From Acidobacteriota bacterium (GTDB lineage: Bacteria; Acidobacteriota; UBA890; WLXD01), in assembly GCA_022571615.1 (NCBI GenBank), contig JACZXM010000198.1:1-6273 (forward strand): 6,273 nt of DNA, given 5' to 3'. Below the pieces are notes generated by a model. It worked only from the letters and a program-made list of their open reading frames with translations, made no database searches and was not told where the DNA came from. Positions 1-6,013 of the stretch are shown here, one piece after another (positions within the stretch are counted from its first letter, which is position 1; each line of letters starts with the position of its first letter). The position numbers were made by a program, and so were the translations under genes.

Positions 1-644
1 TGGCTCGCGCCGGTGCGGAACAACTCTCCAGAGCCGGCCTGGAGGCGCTGGTCCTACCGCCGCTCGTGTACACATCTGCGTCGTTCGCGGCCGGGTTCCC
101 GGGAACGGTGTCGATGGCCCCGCCGACGGTCGCAAGCACGATTACCGAGATCGCGCGCGGCCTTGCTGGTCATGGTTTCGCGCGCATCGCGCTCGCCAAT
201 GCCCATTTTGATCCCGTGCACGTGCGCTGCATCCGAGCCGCAATCGACGTTCTCGAGTCCGATGCCGTGCCGCTGCAGGTCGTGTTCCCCGACATCACGC
301 GCAAGCCGTGGGTCTTGCGGCTTTCTGAGGAGTTCCGCAGCGGCGCCTGCCACGCAGGCCAGTACGAAGGGTCGATCGTGATGGCAGAGCGGCCCGATCT
401 GGTGCGCGATGGTATCCGCGAACAGCTCGCAGACAACCCCGTCTCGTTGTCGGACGCGATCCGCGCGGGCAAGACTTCTTTCGAATCGGCCGGAGGCCCG
501 AGCGCCTATTTCGGCTATCCTGCTAGAGCCAGCGCGCGCGAAGGACGTCAGACGGTGAGCACGCTGGGCGAGATTCTCCACGATGCGGTGCTCCAAGCCA
601 TCGGAGCTCCCAAGTACTCCGATCCGGAACGGCGAGAGGAATGA
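1..644 (+). CDS. Creatininase-family amidohydrolase, 5' partial
   Basis: The reading frame is open from the left edge (first full codon at 3) to the TGA at 642-644, giving 213 visible residues; the true start lies upstream. Creatininase-superfamily landmarks are present in order: a PPLVYT...FPGTVSM segment just after the edge, then ANAHFDP, and near the middle HAGQYEGSIVM followed by RPDLVRD. In creatininase the middle motif is NGHYEN, whose His and Glu bind metal; here it reads NAHFDP, so the His is kept and Asp replaces Glu. The family hydrolyses cyclic or linear amides with a binuclear metal centre and also includes mycofactocin MftE and formamide deformylases, so the substrate cannot be read from sequence. 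The stop overlaps the next start (ATGA at 641-644), which implies translational coupling. The internal ATG at 66 is not the start, because conserved family sequence continues upstream of it. An amide-hydrolysing role feeding the anthranilate pathway is inference. Confidence 0.85.
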   Translation, partial: ARAGAEQLSRAGLEALVLPPLVYTSASFAAGFPGTVSMAPPTVASTITEIARGLAGHGFARIALANAHFDPVHVRCIRAAIDVLESDAVPLQVVFPDITRKPWVLRLSEEFRSGACHAGQYEGSIVMAERPDLVRDGIREQLADNPVSLSDAIRAGKTSFESAGGPSAYFGYPARASAREGRQTVSTLGEILHDAVLQAIGAPKYSDPERREE

Positions 645-1429
645 GCACCAACGGAGCCCTGGCAGGCAGGACCGCAGTGATTACCGGCGGCGGTCGTGGT
701 ATCGGTCCCGCAGTGGCCACCGCGTTAGCCGAGGCCGGAGCGGCGGTGTTGGTGGCCGCGCGCAGCGAAGACCAGATCGCGGCCGTGGCCGCCAAGCTAC
801 GCGACGAGGGTTTGCAGGCCTGGTCGCTGCACTGCGATGTCGCCGATCCGGACAGTGTGGAGGCTCTGGCGCAAGGCGCCAACGAGCGTTTGGGGAAGGT
901 CGATATCCTGGTCAACAACGCCGGCATTGCGAGCGGCGCGCCGCTGCACCGTCAGAGCCTCCAGGAGTGGAACCGAATCATGGCGGTCAACGCCACCGGC
1001 ACGTTCCTATGCACCAAGGCGTTCGCCCCGGCCATGGCCCAGCGTGGCTGGGGTCGGGTGGTCAACATTGCATCGCTGGCAGCACGCACGGGAGCACGCT
1101 ACATCTCCGCCTACGCCGCATCCAAGCATGCGCAACTCGGCTTCACCCGCTGCATCGCGGCCGAGATGGCAGACCGCGGGGTAACCGTCAACGCGGTCTG
1201 CCCTGGGTACGTGGATACCGATATGACCACCCACACGATCGAGCAGATCATGGCCAAGACCGGCTTGAGCGAGCAGGAGGCACTGGGCTCGATCCTGGCG
1301 ACGACACCGCAACGCCGGCTGATCGAGGTCGAGGAGGTCGCCCACGTGACGCTGATGCTGTGCTCGGAGGCAGCGCGTGGGATCAACGGTCAGGCCATCG
1401 GGATCGACGGCGGCGAGTTCCTCGGATGA
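641..1429 (+). CDS. SDR-family NAD(P)-dependent oxidoreductase
   Basis: A complete 262-residue classical short-chain dehydrogenase. It has the cofactor motif TGGGRGIG at residues 15-22, NNAG at 92-95, and catalytic Ser145, Tyr158 and Lys162 (YAASK). The C-terminal part ends in the usual G-x-A-I-x-I-D-G-G segment. The Arg after the second beta strand (VAARSED) is typical of NADP(H)-preferring members, so NADP(H) is favoured but not proven. The closest general type is FabG or 3-hydroxybutyrate/3-hydroxyacyl-CoA dehydrogenase. In this context it probably oxidises or reduces a hydroxy/oxo acyl-CoA made after ring opening (inference). The ATG at 641 overlaps the previous stop, has GAGAGG directly in front, and gives a normal N-terminus ending just before the Rossmann strand. 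The stop in turn overlaps the next ATG (1426-1429). Confidence 0.95.
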   Translation: MSTNGALAGRTAVITGGGRGIGPAVATALAEAGAAVLVAARSEDQIAAVAAKLRDEGLQAWSLHCDVADPDSVEALAQGANERLGKVDILVNNAGIASGAPLHRQSLQEWNRIMAVNATGTFLCTKAFAPAMAQRGWGRVVNIASLAARTGARYISAYAASKHAQLGFTRCIAAEMADRGVTVNAVCPGYVDTDMTTHTIEQIMAKTGLSEQEALGSILATTPQRRLIEVEEVAHVTLMLCSEAARGINGQAIGIDGGEFLG

Positions 1430-1875
1430 GCCACGAAGTGATCAACCCGGCGCGGCTCGGTGAGCCGAAGGGTTGGAACAACGGCATGCTCGCCCCCGCC
1501 GGTGGCCGGATCCTGTTCATTGCCGGCCAGACCGCGCCCCGCGATGCCACCGGAAGGGTGACCACGGAGGGCTTCGTGGAGCAGTTCGCTGGCGCCCTTG
1601 ACGCCGTATTGGCGGTGCTCACCGAGGCCGGCGGAGCACCGGAGGACATCGGGCGCATGACCGTGTTCGTCACCGACATGCAGGCCTACAAGTGCAGTCT
1701 CCGGACGCTGGGGCGAGCGTACAGGGAGCGCATGGGGCGACACTACCCGGCCATGGCGCTGCTCGAGGTCAAGGGCCTCGTGGACGACAACGCCCTGGTC
1801 GAGATCGAGGCCACCGCTGTGATCCCGCCTCCCAGCCACCTGCAAGCACCCCACCGACCGCCCGTCCAGGCTTAG
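1426..1875 (+). CDS. Rid-family (YjgF/YER057c/UK114) protein, probable enamine/imine deaminase-like
   Basis: 149 residues, slightly longer than the roughly 130 usual in the family because of a Pro-rich tail of about 16 residues. Family signatures are LFIAGQTAPRDATG near residues 30-43, VTVFVTDM-type sequence around 79-85, and a closing VEIEATAVI. RidA proteins hydrolyse reactive enamines and imines to ketones plus ammonia. That fits a 2-aminobenzoyl-CoA operon, because the ABM/R product is an enamine (inference). The catalytic Arg of archetypal RidA, in the VARLP motif, is not seen: the equivalent stretch reads VKGLV. This places the protein in an Arg-lacking Rid subgroup whose chemistry is less certain. 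The frame is open far upstream, but the ATG at 1426 is chosen because it overlaps the SDR stop and begins exactly at the family N-terminus. The TAG stop sits at the first bases of the palindrome that follows. Confidence 0.92.
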   Translation: MSHEVINPARLGEPKGWNNGMLAPAGGRILFIAGQTAPRDATGRVTTEGFVEQFAGALDAVLAVLTEAGGAPEDIGRMTVFVTDMQAYKCSLRTLGRAYRERMGRHYPAMALLEVKGLVDDNALVEIEATAVIPPPSHLQAPHRPPVQA

Positions 1876-2044
1876 CAGCCCGTGGTGGAAGTGTGGTGGG
1901 TCTGGCAAGTGAGAGTTGCGGGTAAGGGCAAGGAGCAACGACGACGCGATGCTGGCGACATCGCGGAGGAGTTGCGACGTTGCCATTCGCCCGTAACTCC
2001 CACTTGTCCGAAGGGTTACCATCACACTTCCGCCACGGGCTGCT
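1874..2044. repeat. 171-bp imperfect palindrome filling the gap between the Rid and crotonase genes
   Basis: The two halves are inverted copies. The outer arms 1874-1899 and 2019-2044 pair over 26 positions, 24 Watson-Crick and 2 G-T. The next arms, 1906-1923 and 1989-2006, pair at 17 of 18 positions, 2 of them G-T. Shorter inner stems follow: GGCAA/TTGCC (1927-1931 with 1980-1984), GCAAC/GTTGC (1935-1939 with 1971-1975), and an apical GCGATG/CATCGC stem (1946-1951 with 1959-1964) with a 7-base loop. There is no T-run after it, so it is not a normal intrinsic terminator. No target-site duplication is obvious at the ends. It may be a MITE-like or other palindromic repeat element, or a structured mRNA segment between two cistrons. 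No gene is seen inside it. Confidence 0.85.
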
Positions 2045-2075
2045 TGTACTCCAATCCAGGACCGCCTCCACCGCC

Positions 2076-2942
2076 ATGACCATCGCAGCGGAAAGCTTCA
2101 TCTATCACCACGACGTCGAGAGCGGCGTGGCGACAATCCTGCTGAACCGTCCCGAGCGTCTGAACGCCCTCACGTTCCAGGTCTACGAGGAGCTCACCCT
2201 GACGTTCCGCGCCCTGGACGAGGAACCGGGGGTGCGGGCGGTGGTAATTACCGGCCAAGGCAAGGCATTCTGCTCCGGCGGTGACGTCAACGACATCATC
2301 GGCCCGCTGCTGGAACGCGATCTCGACGGTCTGCAGGCGTTCACGCGGATGACTTGCGACCTGATTGTAGCCATCCGGCAGTGCCGCCGGCCGGTGGTGG
2401 CGGCGCTCAACGGCACGGTTGCCGGGGCCGGGGCGGTAATCGCAACAGCGTGCGATTTCCGCATCGCCGCCCGCGGCGCCAAGATCGCCTTTCTGTTCAC
2501 CCGTGTCGGCCTGTCGGGAGCAGATATGGGTTCGAGCTGGATGCTGCCGCGCATCATCGGTCTGGGCAGGGCGACCGAGCTGCTGATGACGGGCGACTTC
2601 ATCGACGCCGAGGAGGCGTTCCGGATTGGGCTCTATCATCGTGTGGTGGACGATGGCCGTGCGCTCGAGGTGGCTCTCAACCTGGCCGAGAAGCTCTCCC
2701 GCGGCCCGGCAAACTCGCTGGCCGTCACCAAGGAGGCGCTCAACAGCGAGGCGCACATGGGCTTGCTCGAGGCTCTGGAACAGGAGGCTTACGTGCAGGC
2801 GGCGTGCATGCAGCACCCGGACTTCCACGAGGCGTATGCGGCCTTCACCGAGAGGCGCGAGCCCCGGTTCAACCGCCCAGGTACAGGCGCTCGGATTCAA
2901 CCCCGGGCTGCGACAGACAGCAGTTCCGAGGATTCGAGTTGA
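2076..2942 (+). CDS. Enoyl-CoA hydratase/crotonase-family protein, possible ring-opening hydrolase
   Basis: 288 residues from the ATG at 2076, slightly over the usual 255-270 because of a polar C-terminal tail of about 24 residues. Crotonase features are LNRPERLNAL near the N-terminus, the oxyanion-hole segments FCSGGDV (Cys66-Asp70) and GTVAGAGA (113-120), then CDFRIAA and LPRIIGLGRATELLMTG. The two Glu residues of true enoyl-CoA hydratase appear replaced: Val121 at the first site and Arg143 at the second. A GLSGADMG segment with Asp150 follows. Crotonases with other acids at this site include ring-forming or ring-cleaving enzymes such as MenB and BadI, so hydrolytic opening of a beta-oxo-cyclohexane carboxyl-CoA is a reasonable guess here (inference). 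An upstream in-frame ATG at 1980 would translate half of the palindrome, so it is rejected. No clear ribosome binding site precedes 2076. Confidence 0.93.
   Translation: MTIAAESFIYHHDVESGVATILLNRPERLNALTFQVYEELTLTFRALDEEPGVRAVVITGQGKAFCSGGDVNDIIGPLLERDLDGLQAFTRMTCDLIVAIRQCRRPVVAALNGTVAGAGAVIATACDFRIAARGAKIAFLFTRVGLSGADMGSSWMLPRIIGLGRATELLMTGDFIDAEEAFRIGLYHRVVDDGRALEVALNLAEKLSRGPANSLAVTKEALNSEAHMGLLEALEQEAYVQAACMQHPDFHEAYAAFTERREPRFNRPGTGARIQPRAATDSSSEDSS
2928..2931 (+). promoter_or_regulatory. GAGG ribosome binding site for the TTG start at 2939
   Basis: GAGG lies 7 bases before a TTG codon whose last bases form the crotonase stop (TTGA, 2939-2942). The spacing and overlap support TTG as the start of the truncated acyl-CoA dehydrogenase frame. 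Confidence 0.6.
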
Positions 2943-3304
2943 CCCCCGACCTGGAGGCGGTCGGCGCGTTCCTGGAGCCGCGCCATGCGGAGCTGGCGGC
3001 GGCATTGGACGAGTTCAGCCGACGCCTGCTCGATCCCTTGCCCGAGCCCTCCGACGACGACGAGGGTCGGGTGCAGGCACGCGAAGTACTCGAATGGATC
3101 GGGGGCTCGGGATGGCTGCAGTCGGTGCTGGAGGATGACCTTCGCGCCCTGTGTTTGCTGCGCGAGCGCATCGCCGCTGCCTCACCTCTGGCCGACGCGG
3201 TCGTCGCCCTGCAGGCTCTCGGCACCACGCCGCTGTTGTTGGCCGACAACCAACAGATGCGTGACGCCTGGGTCGAACCCGCAGGACCACCGGCTGTGGC
3301 CTGA
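2939..3304 (+). pseudogene. Truncated acyl-CoA dehydrogenase, N-terminal alpha domain only
   Basis: 121 codons from TTG 2939 to the TGA at 3302-3304. The product resembles the N-terminal helical domain of acyl-CoA dehydrogenases: LEPRHAELAAALDEF at the front, GGSGWLQSVL near residues 55-64, then LRALCLLRERIAAASPLADA (69-88) and ALQALGTTPLLL. Full-length members are about 370-400 residues. Here the frame ends right after the WVEPA segment, where FAD-binding and catalytic domains should begin. None of the 80 bases before the next gene resembles the missing part in any plus frame. The start and ribosome binding site look intact, so a short protein may still be made, but it cannot be a working dehydrogenase. 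The most likely cause is an internal deletion that joined it to the next gene; an assembly deletion is the alternative. Acyl-CoA dehydrogenase genes near ABM/R-type genes make this a plausible former operon member (from memory of such clusters). Confidence 0.7.
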
Positions 3305-3384
3305 GTCCCGCCACGTTCAGCACCACCGCGCCGGGATTGTTACAGTCGGAGCCGGTTTTTCGTCAGACGGGAAACGGCGCGAAC

Positions 3385-5733
3385 ATGAAAATCGTCTGCA
3401 TCGGCGGCGGGCCCGCGAGCCTGTATTTTTCGATTCTGATGAAGAGGGCCGACCCGTCGCACGAGATCGAGGTCTTCGAGCGCAACAAGCAAGACGACAC
3501 CTTTGGCTTCGGGGTCGTGTTCTCCGACGCCACCCTCGGGGCGCTCGAGACCGCCGACCCCGAGTCCTATCGCGCTATCACCGATGCCTTCTATCACTGG
3601 GACGACATCGAGATCCATTTCCAGGGCGAGGTGCTGCGCTCCACCGGACACGGCTTCGCCGGGCTATCGCGCCAGCGCCTGCTCTCGATCCTGGCGCGTC
3701 GCGCGGAGCAGCTCGGGGTCAGCTTGCATTTCGAATCGGAAGTGGGCGACCCGGCTCGGTTCGCAGATGCCGACCTGATCCTGGCCGCCGACGGCGTCCA
3801 CAGCGACATTCGCAAACGGTTCGCTGACGTGTTCGAGCCCGAGATCGACGTCCGGCCGAACCGTTTCGTGTGGCTCGGGACCCGCTGCCCGTTTCCGGCA
3901 TTCACATTCTACTTCCAGCCCAACGAACATGGGCTCTGGCGCGTCCACGCGTACCAGTACGAGGGTGGACACTCCACCTTCATCGTCGAGTGCACCGAGC
4001 CAACCTTCCAAGCCTCGGGCCTCGATCCAGAGGATGAGGACGCCGCTGTGGCCTATTGCGAACAGCTGTTCGCGAAGCAGCTCCGCAGCCATCGGCTGCT
4101 GAAGAATCGATCGGTCTGGCGCCACTTTCCGACCATCCGCAACAAGCGCTGGCGTCACGACAAGATCGTGCTGATGGGCGATGCGGCGCACACGGCCCAC
4201 TTCTCGGTCGGTTCGGGTACCAAGCTGGCGATGGAAGACGCCATTGCGCTGGCGCAAGCCCTGGGCAATACCCGGCAACAGGCCGCAGGCACGGAGCTTT
4301 CGGGTCCCGGGATCGAAATGGCGGTCAAGGTCTACGAGCGGGAGCGCCGCCCACTCGTCGAGAGCCTGCAACGAGCCGCCCAGGCGAGCCTGCAGTGGTT
4401 CGAGGACGCCGAGCGCTACATGCATGAGGAACCGATCCAGTTCGGGTTCAATCTGCTCACACGGAGCCTTCGGATCACCCACCAGGACCTCAAGCTACGT
4501 GATCCGGACTACGTGGCGCAGATTGATCGCTGGTTCGCTGCCCAGGCGTCGGCGCGCAACGGCGTCCCCGAGCACGAAGTGAGCACCCTGCCGCAGCGGG
4601 TGGCGCCGGATGTCCACAGCCCGCAGCGAGAAGTTCCCTCGCCGTGCGTTCCGCCGCCGATGTTCACGCCCTTCAAGCTCCGGGACATGCTGCTTGTGAA
4701 CCGGGTCGTGGTTTCGCCGATGTGCCAGTATCGAGCCCACCAAGGCACACCGGATGAGTGGCATCTTGTCCATCTCGGATCGCGGGCGGTTGGCGGCGCC
4801 GGCTTGATCATCAGCGAGATGACCGACATCGGGCCCGAGGCGCGGATCACTCCAGGATGCGCCGGCATGTGGTGCGACGAGCATGTTGCAGCCTGGCGAT
4901 CGATCGTCCGGTTTGTCCACTGCAACAGCTTCGCCAAGATCGCGCTGCAGCTCGCGCACGCGGGTCGCAAGGGCGCGACCCGCGTGTCGTGGGAGGGCAT
5001 GGACGAACCCCTCGAGCGCGGTGGCTGGCCGCTGCTGGCGGCCTCTCCGATTCCGTGGTTCCCGCACTCGCAGGTACCCAAGGAGATGAACCGGACCGAC
5101 ATGGACACCGTGCGCGACGAGTTCGCTGCCGCTGCCGAGCGCGCGATCCGCGCCGAGTTCGACATGCTCGAGCTCCACATGGCGCACGGATACCTGCTCG
5201 CGACGTTCATCTCACCGCTCACCAACGAGCGCGACGACGAGTACGGTGGCTCGCTCGAGAACCGGATGCGTTTCCCGCTCGAGGTCTTCGATGCCCTCCG
5301 TGCCGTGTGGCCCCCGGAGCGGCCGATCTCGGTGCGGATTTCCGCCGTCGACTGGGTTCCCGGCGGGATTCAACCGCAGGACTCGGTGCAGATTGCCCGC
5401 CTGCTTGCCGCCCATGGATGCGACCTCATCGACGTGTCCGCCGGCCAGACGGTCCCCGGCGCCAAGCCGGCGTACGGGCGGCAGTTCCAGACCCCGTTCG
5501 CCGATCGCATCCGGCACGAGGTCGGGATCGCGACCGTGGCGGTCGGCAATATCTCCTCGTATATGGACGTGAACACCATTCTCGCCGCCGGCCGCGCCGA
5601 CCTGTGCGCCCTGGCCCGTGCCCATTTGTGGGACCCCTACTGGACACGCAACGCGGCACACAAACAGGGCTTCGAGCTGCCCTGGCCGGATCCCTACTCG
5701 GTCCTTGACGAGTTCAATCCACGGTTCGAGTAA
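3385..5733 (+). CDS. Bifunctional 2-aminobenzoyl-CoA monooxygenase/reductase-like flavoprotein (salicylyl-CoA 5-hydroxylase/oxidoreductase family)
   Basis: 782 residues in two fused flavin domains. Residues 1 to about 390 form an FAD monooxygenase: dinucleotide motif IGGGPAS at 6-12, the subfamily segment [14 protein letters not shown], a DG motif at Asp136-Gly137 ([10 protein letters not shown]), and the FAD-contacting GDAAH at 265-269. A Pro-rich linker runs to about 425. Residues 426-782 form an Old Yellow Enzyme-type FMN reductase: MFTPFKLRD, active-site Cys447 in SPMCQY, HAGRKG at 525-530, and His598, His601 and Tyr603 in [10 protein letters not shown]. In Azoarcus evansii an enzyme of this build uses O2 and NADH to hydroxylate and then reduce 2-aminobenzoyl-CoA to 2-amino-5-oxocyclohex-1-ene-carboxyl-CoA. 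Stand-alone salicylyl-CoA 5-hydroxylases lack the second domain, and the Rid neighbour also favours an amino substrate. ATG 3385 is preferred over an in-frame TTG at 3337, since the Rossmann strand starts at once; its ribosome binding site is weak. It is soluble, with no signal peptide. Confidence 0.93.
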   Translation: MKIVCIGGGPASLYFSILMKRADPSHEIEVFERNKQDDTFGFGVVFSDATLGALETADPESYRAITDAFYHWDDIEIHFQGEVLRSTGHGFAGLSRQRLLSILARRAEQLGVSLHFESEVGDPARFADADLILAADGVHSDIRKRFADVFEPEIDVRPNRFVWLGTRCPFPAFTFYFQPNEHGLWRVHAYQYEGGHSTFIVECTEPTFQASGLDPEDEDAAVAYCEQLFAKQLRSHRLLKNRSVWRHFPTIRNKRWRHDKIVLMGDAAHTAHFSVGSGTKLAMEDAIALAQALGNTRQQAAGTELSGPGIEMAVKVYERERRPLVESLQRAAQASLQWFEDAERYMHEEPIQFGFNLLTRSLRITHQDLKLRDPDYVAQIDRWFAAQASARNGVPEHEVSTLPQRVAPDVHSPQREVPSPCVPPPMFTPFKLRDMLLVNRVVVSPMCQYRAHQGTPDEWHLVHLGSRAVGGAGLIISEMTDIGPEARITPGCAGMWCDEHVAAWRSIVRFVHCNSFAKIALQLAHAGRKGATRVSWEGMDEPLERGGWPLLAASPIPWFPHSQVPKEMNRTDMDTVRDEFAAAAERAIRAEFDMLELHMAHGYLLATFISPLTNERDDEYGGSLENRMRFPLEVFDALRAVWPPERPISVRISAVDWVPGGIQPQDSVQIARLLAAHGCDLIDVSAGQTVPGAKPAYGRQFQTPFADRIRHEVGIATVAVGNISSYMDVNTILAAGRADLCALARAHLWDPYWTRNAAHKQGFELPWPDPYSVLDEFNPRFE

Positions 5734-5756
5734 CGGTCACGATCGACCCCATCTCG

Positions 5757-5870
5757 AAATGATCAATACTAACTTTGGATAGTTAATAATATCTGTCAAG
5801 ATCTTTTTTTAATTTATAATGATTTTTCATATATTTTATAAGTTCTTATGGACTCATCATTTCTTCGGCA
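5757..5870. other. AT-rich non-coding island between the operon and the next gene
   Basis: Base composition drops sharply after the ABM/R-like gene: 5771-5850 holds only 14 G or C in 80 bases, including a run of seven T at 5804-5810. The flanks are strongly GC-rich. No credible reading frame lies in it. It may serve as a promoter region, a nucleoid-protein binding site, or the edge of inserted DNA. Confidence 0.75.
5793..5820 (+). promoter_or_regulatory. Candidate sigma70-type promoter in the AT-rich island
   Basis: A perfect TATAAT at 5815-5820 is preceded, with a 16-base spacer, by CTGTCA at 5793-5798 (4 of 6 matches to TTGACA). It would drive transcription toward the gene starting at 6014, leaving a leader of nearly 190 bases. 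Chance TATAAT matches are common in AT-rich DNA, so support is modest. Confidence 0.35.
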
Positions 5871-5910
5871 TGGCAATGCTGCTCGGTCCCGCTCGCGCCC
5901 GCGCCCGACC

Positions 5911-5985
5911 CCGACAGGCCAGAAGGGGACGTTACTGTCATGGGTAAGCCTGTCGGCGAGCTCCGGCGCGACAGGATGCCGGAGC
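5911..5985 (+). promoter_or_regulatory. Overlapping, mutually exclusive hairpins in the leader before the last gene
   Basis: Three perfect stems compete for the same bases: CCGACAGGC (5911-5919) with GCCTGTCGG (5948-5956); CCTGTCG (5949-5955) with CGACAGG (5969-5975); and GCTCCGGC (5960-5967) with GCCGGAGC (5978-5985). The last stem ends 17 bases before the ribosome binding site of the next gene. No T-run follows, so this is not a classical terminator. It could be an RNA switch in the 5' leader or inverted operator-like repeats. Confidence 0.4.
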
Positions 5986-6002
5986 AGACCCGGCACCGAT
6001 GC

Positions 6003-6009
6003 GGGAGGT
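6003..6009 (+). promoter_or_regulatory. Strong ribosome binding site (GGGAGGT)
   Basis: GGGAGGT lies immediately upstream of ATG 6014, with 5 bases between GGGAGG and T-C-G-C-G-ATG. It is the best Shine-Dalgarno in the window and fixes the start of the last gene. Confidence 0.75.
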
Positions 6010-6013
6010 CGCG

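Noticed and set aside
583..1425. Long plus-strand open frame upstream of and in frame with the Rid gene
   Set aside because: Its translation is Arg/Gly-rich and resembles no family. It overlaps the clear SDR gene in another frame, and the Rid homology begins exactly at ATG 1426.
1390..2025. Minus-strand open frame of 211 codons opposite the Rid gene and palindrome
   Set aside because: It is a GC-driven shadow of the Rid gene and part of its product is just the palindrome translated. No family resemblance.
1874..2044. Intrinsic terminator
   Set aside because: The palindrome is far longer than a terminator stem and no T-run follows it. The operon continues on the same strand.
1980..2075. Upstream in-frame ATG giving a 32-residue N-terminal extension of the crotonase
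   Set aside because: The extension encodes the right arm of the palindrome and has no crotonase similarity. The family N-terminus fits ATG 2076.
2022..3005. Minus-strand open frame of 327 codons opposite the crotonase
   Set aside because: Its composition (Arg, His, Pro rich) is that of an antisense shadow, and the plus strand carries an unmistakable crotonase.
3337..3384. TTG start giving 16 extra residues on the flavoprotein
   Set aside because: The Rossmann beta strand begins right after ATG 3385, as is normal for this enzyme family, and the extension is not hydrophobic or otherwise informative.
3664..4482. Minus-strand open frame of 272 codons opposite the flavoprotein
   Set aside because: It lies entirely inside the strongly supported ABM/R-like gene and has no recognisable motif.
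5798..5810. Intrinsic terminator for the ABM/R-like gene at the T-run
   Set aside because: The run of T is preceded only by a short AT-rich AAGATCTT palindrome without a stable GC stem, so the evidence is too weak to call it.
5940..6013. Short plus-strand ATG frame beginning at 5940 in the leader
   Set aside because: There is no suitable ribosome binding site and no sensible protein character, and it runs into the next gene in a different frame.
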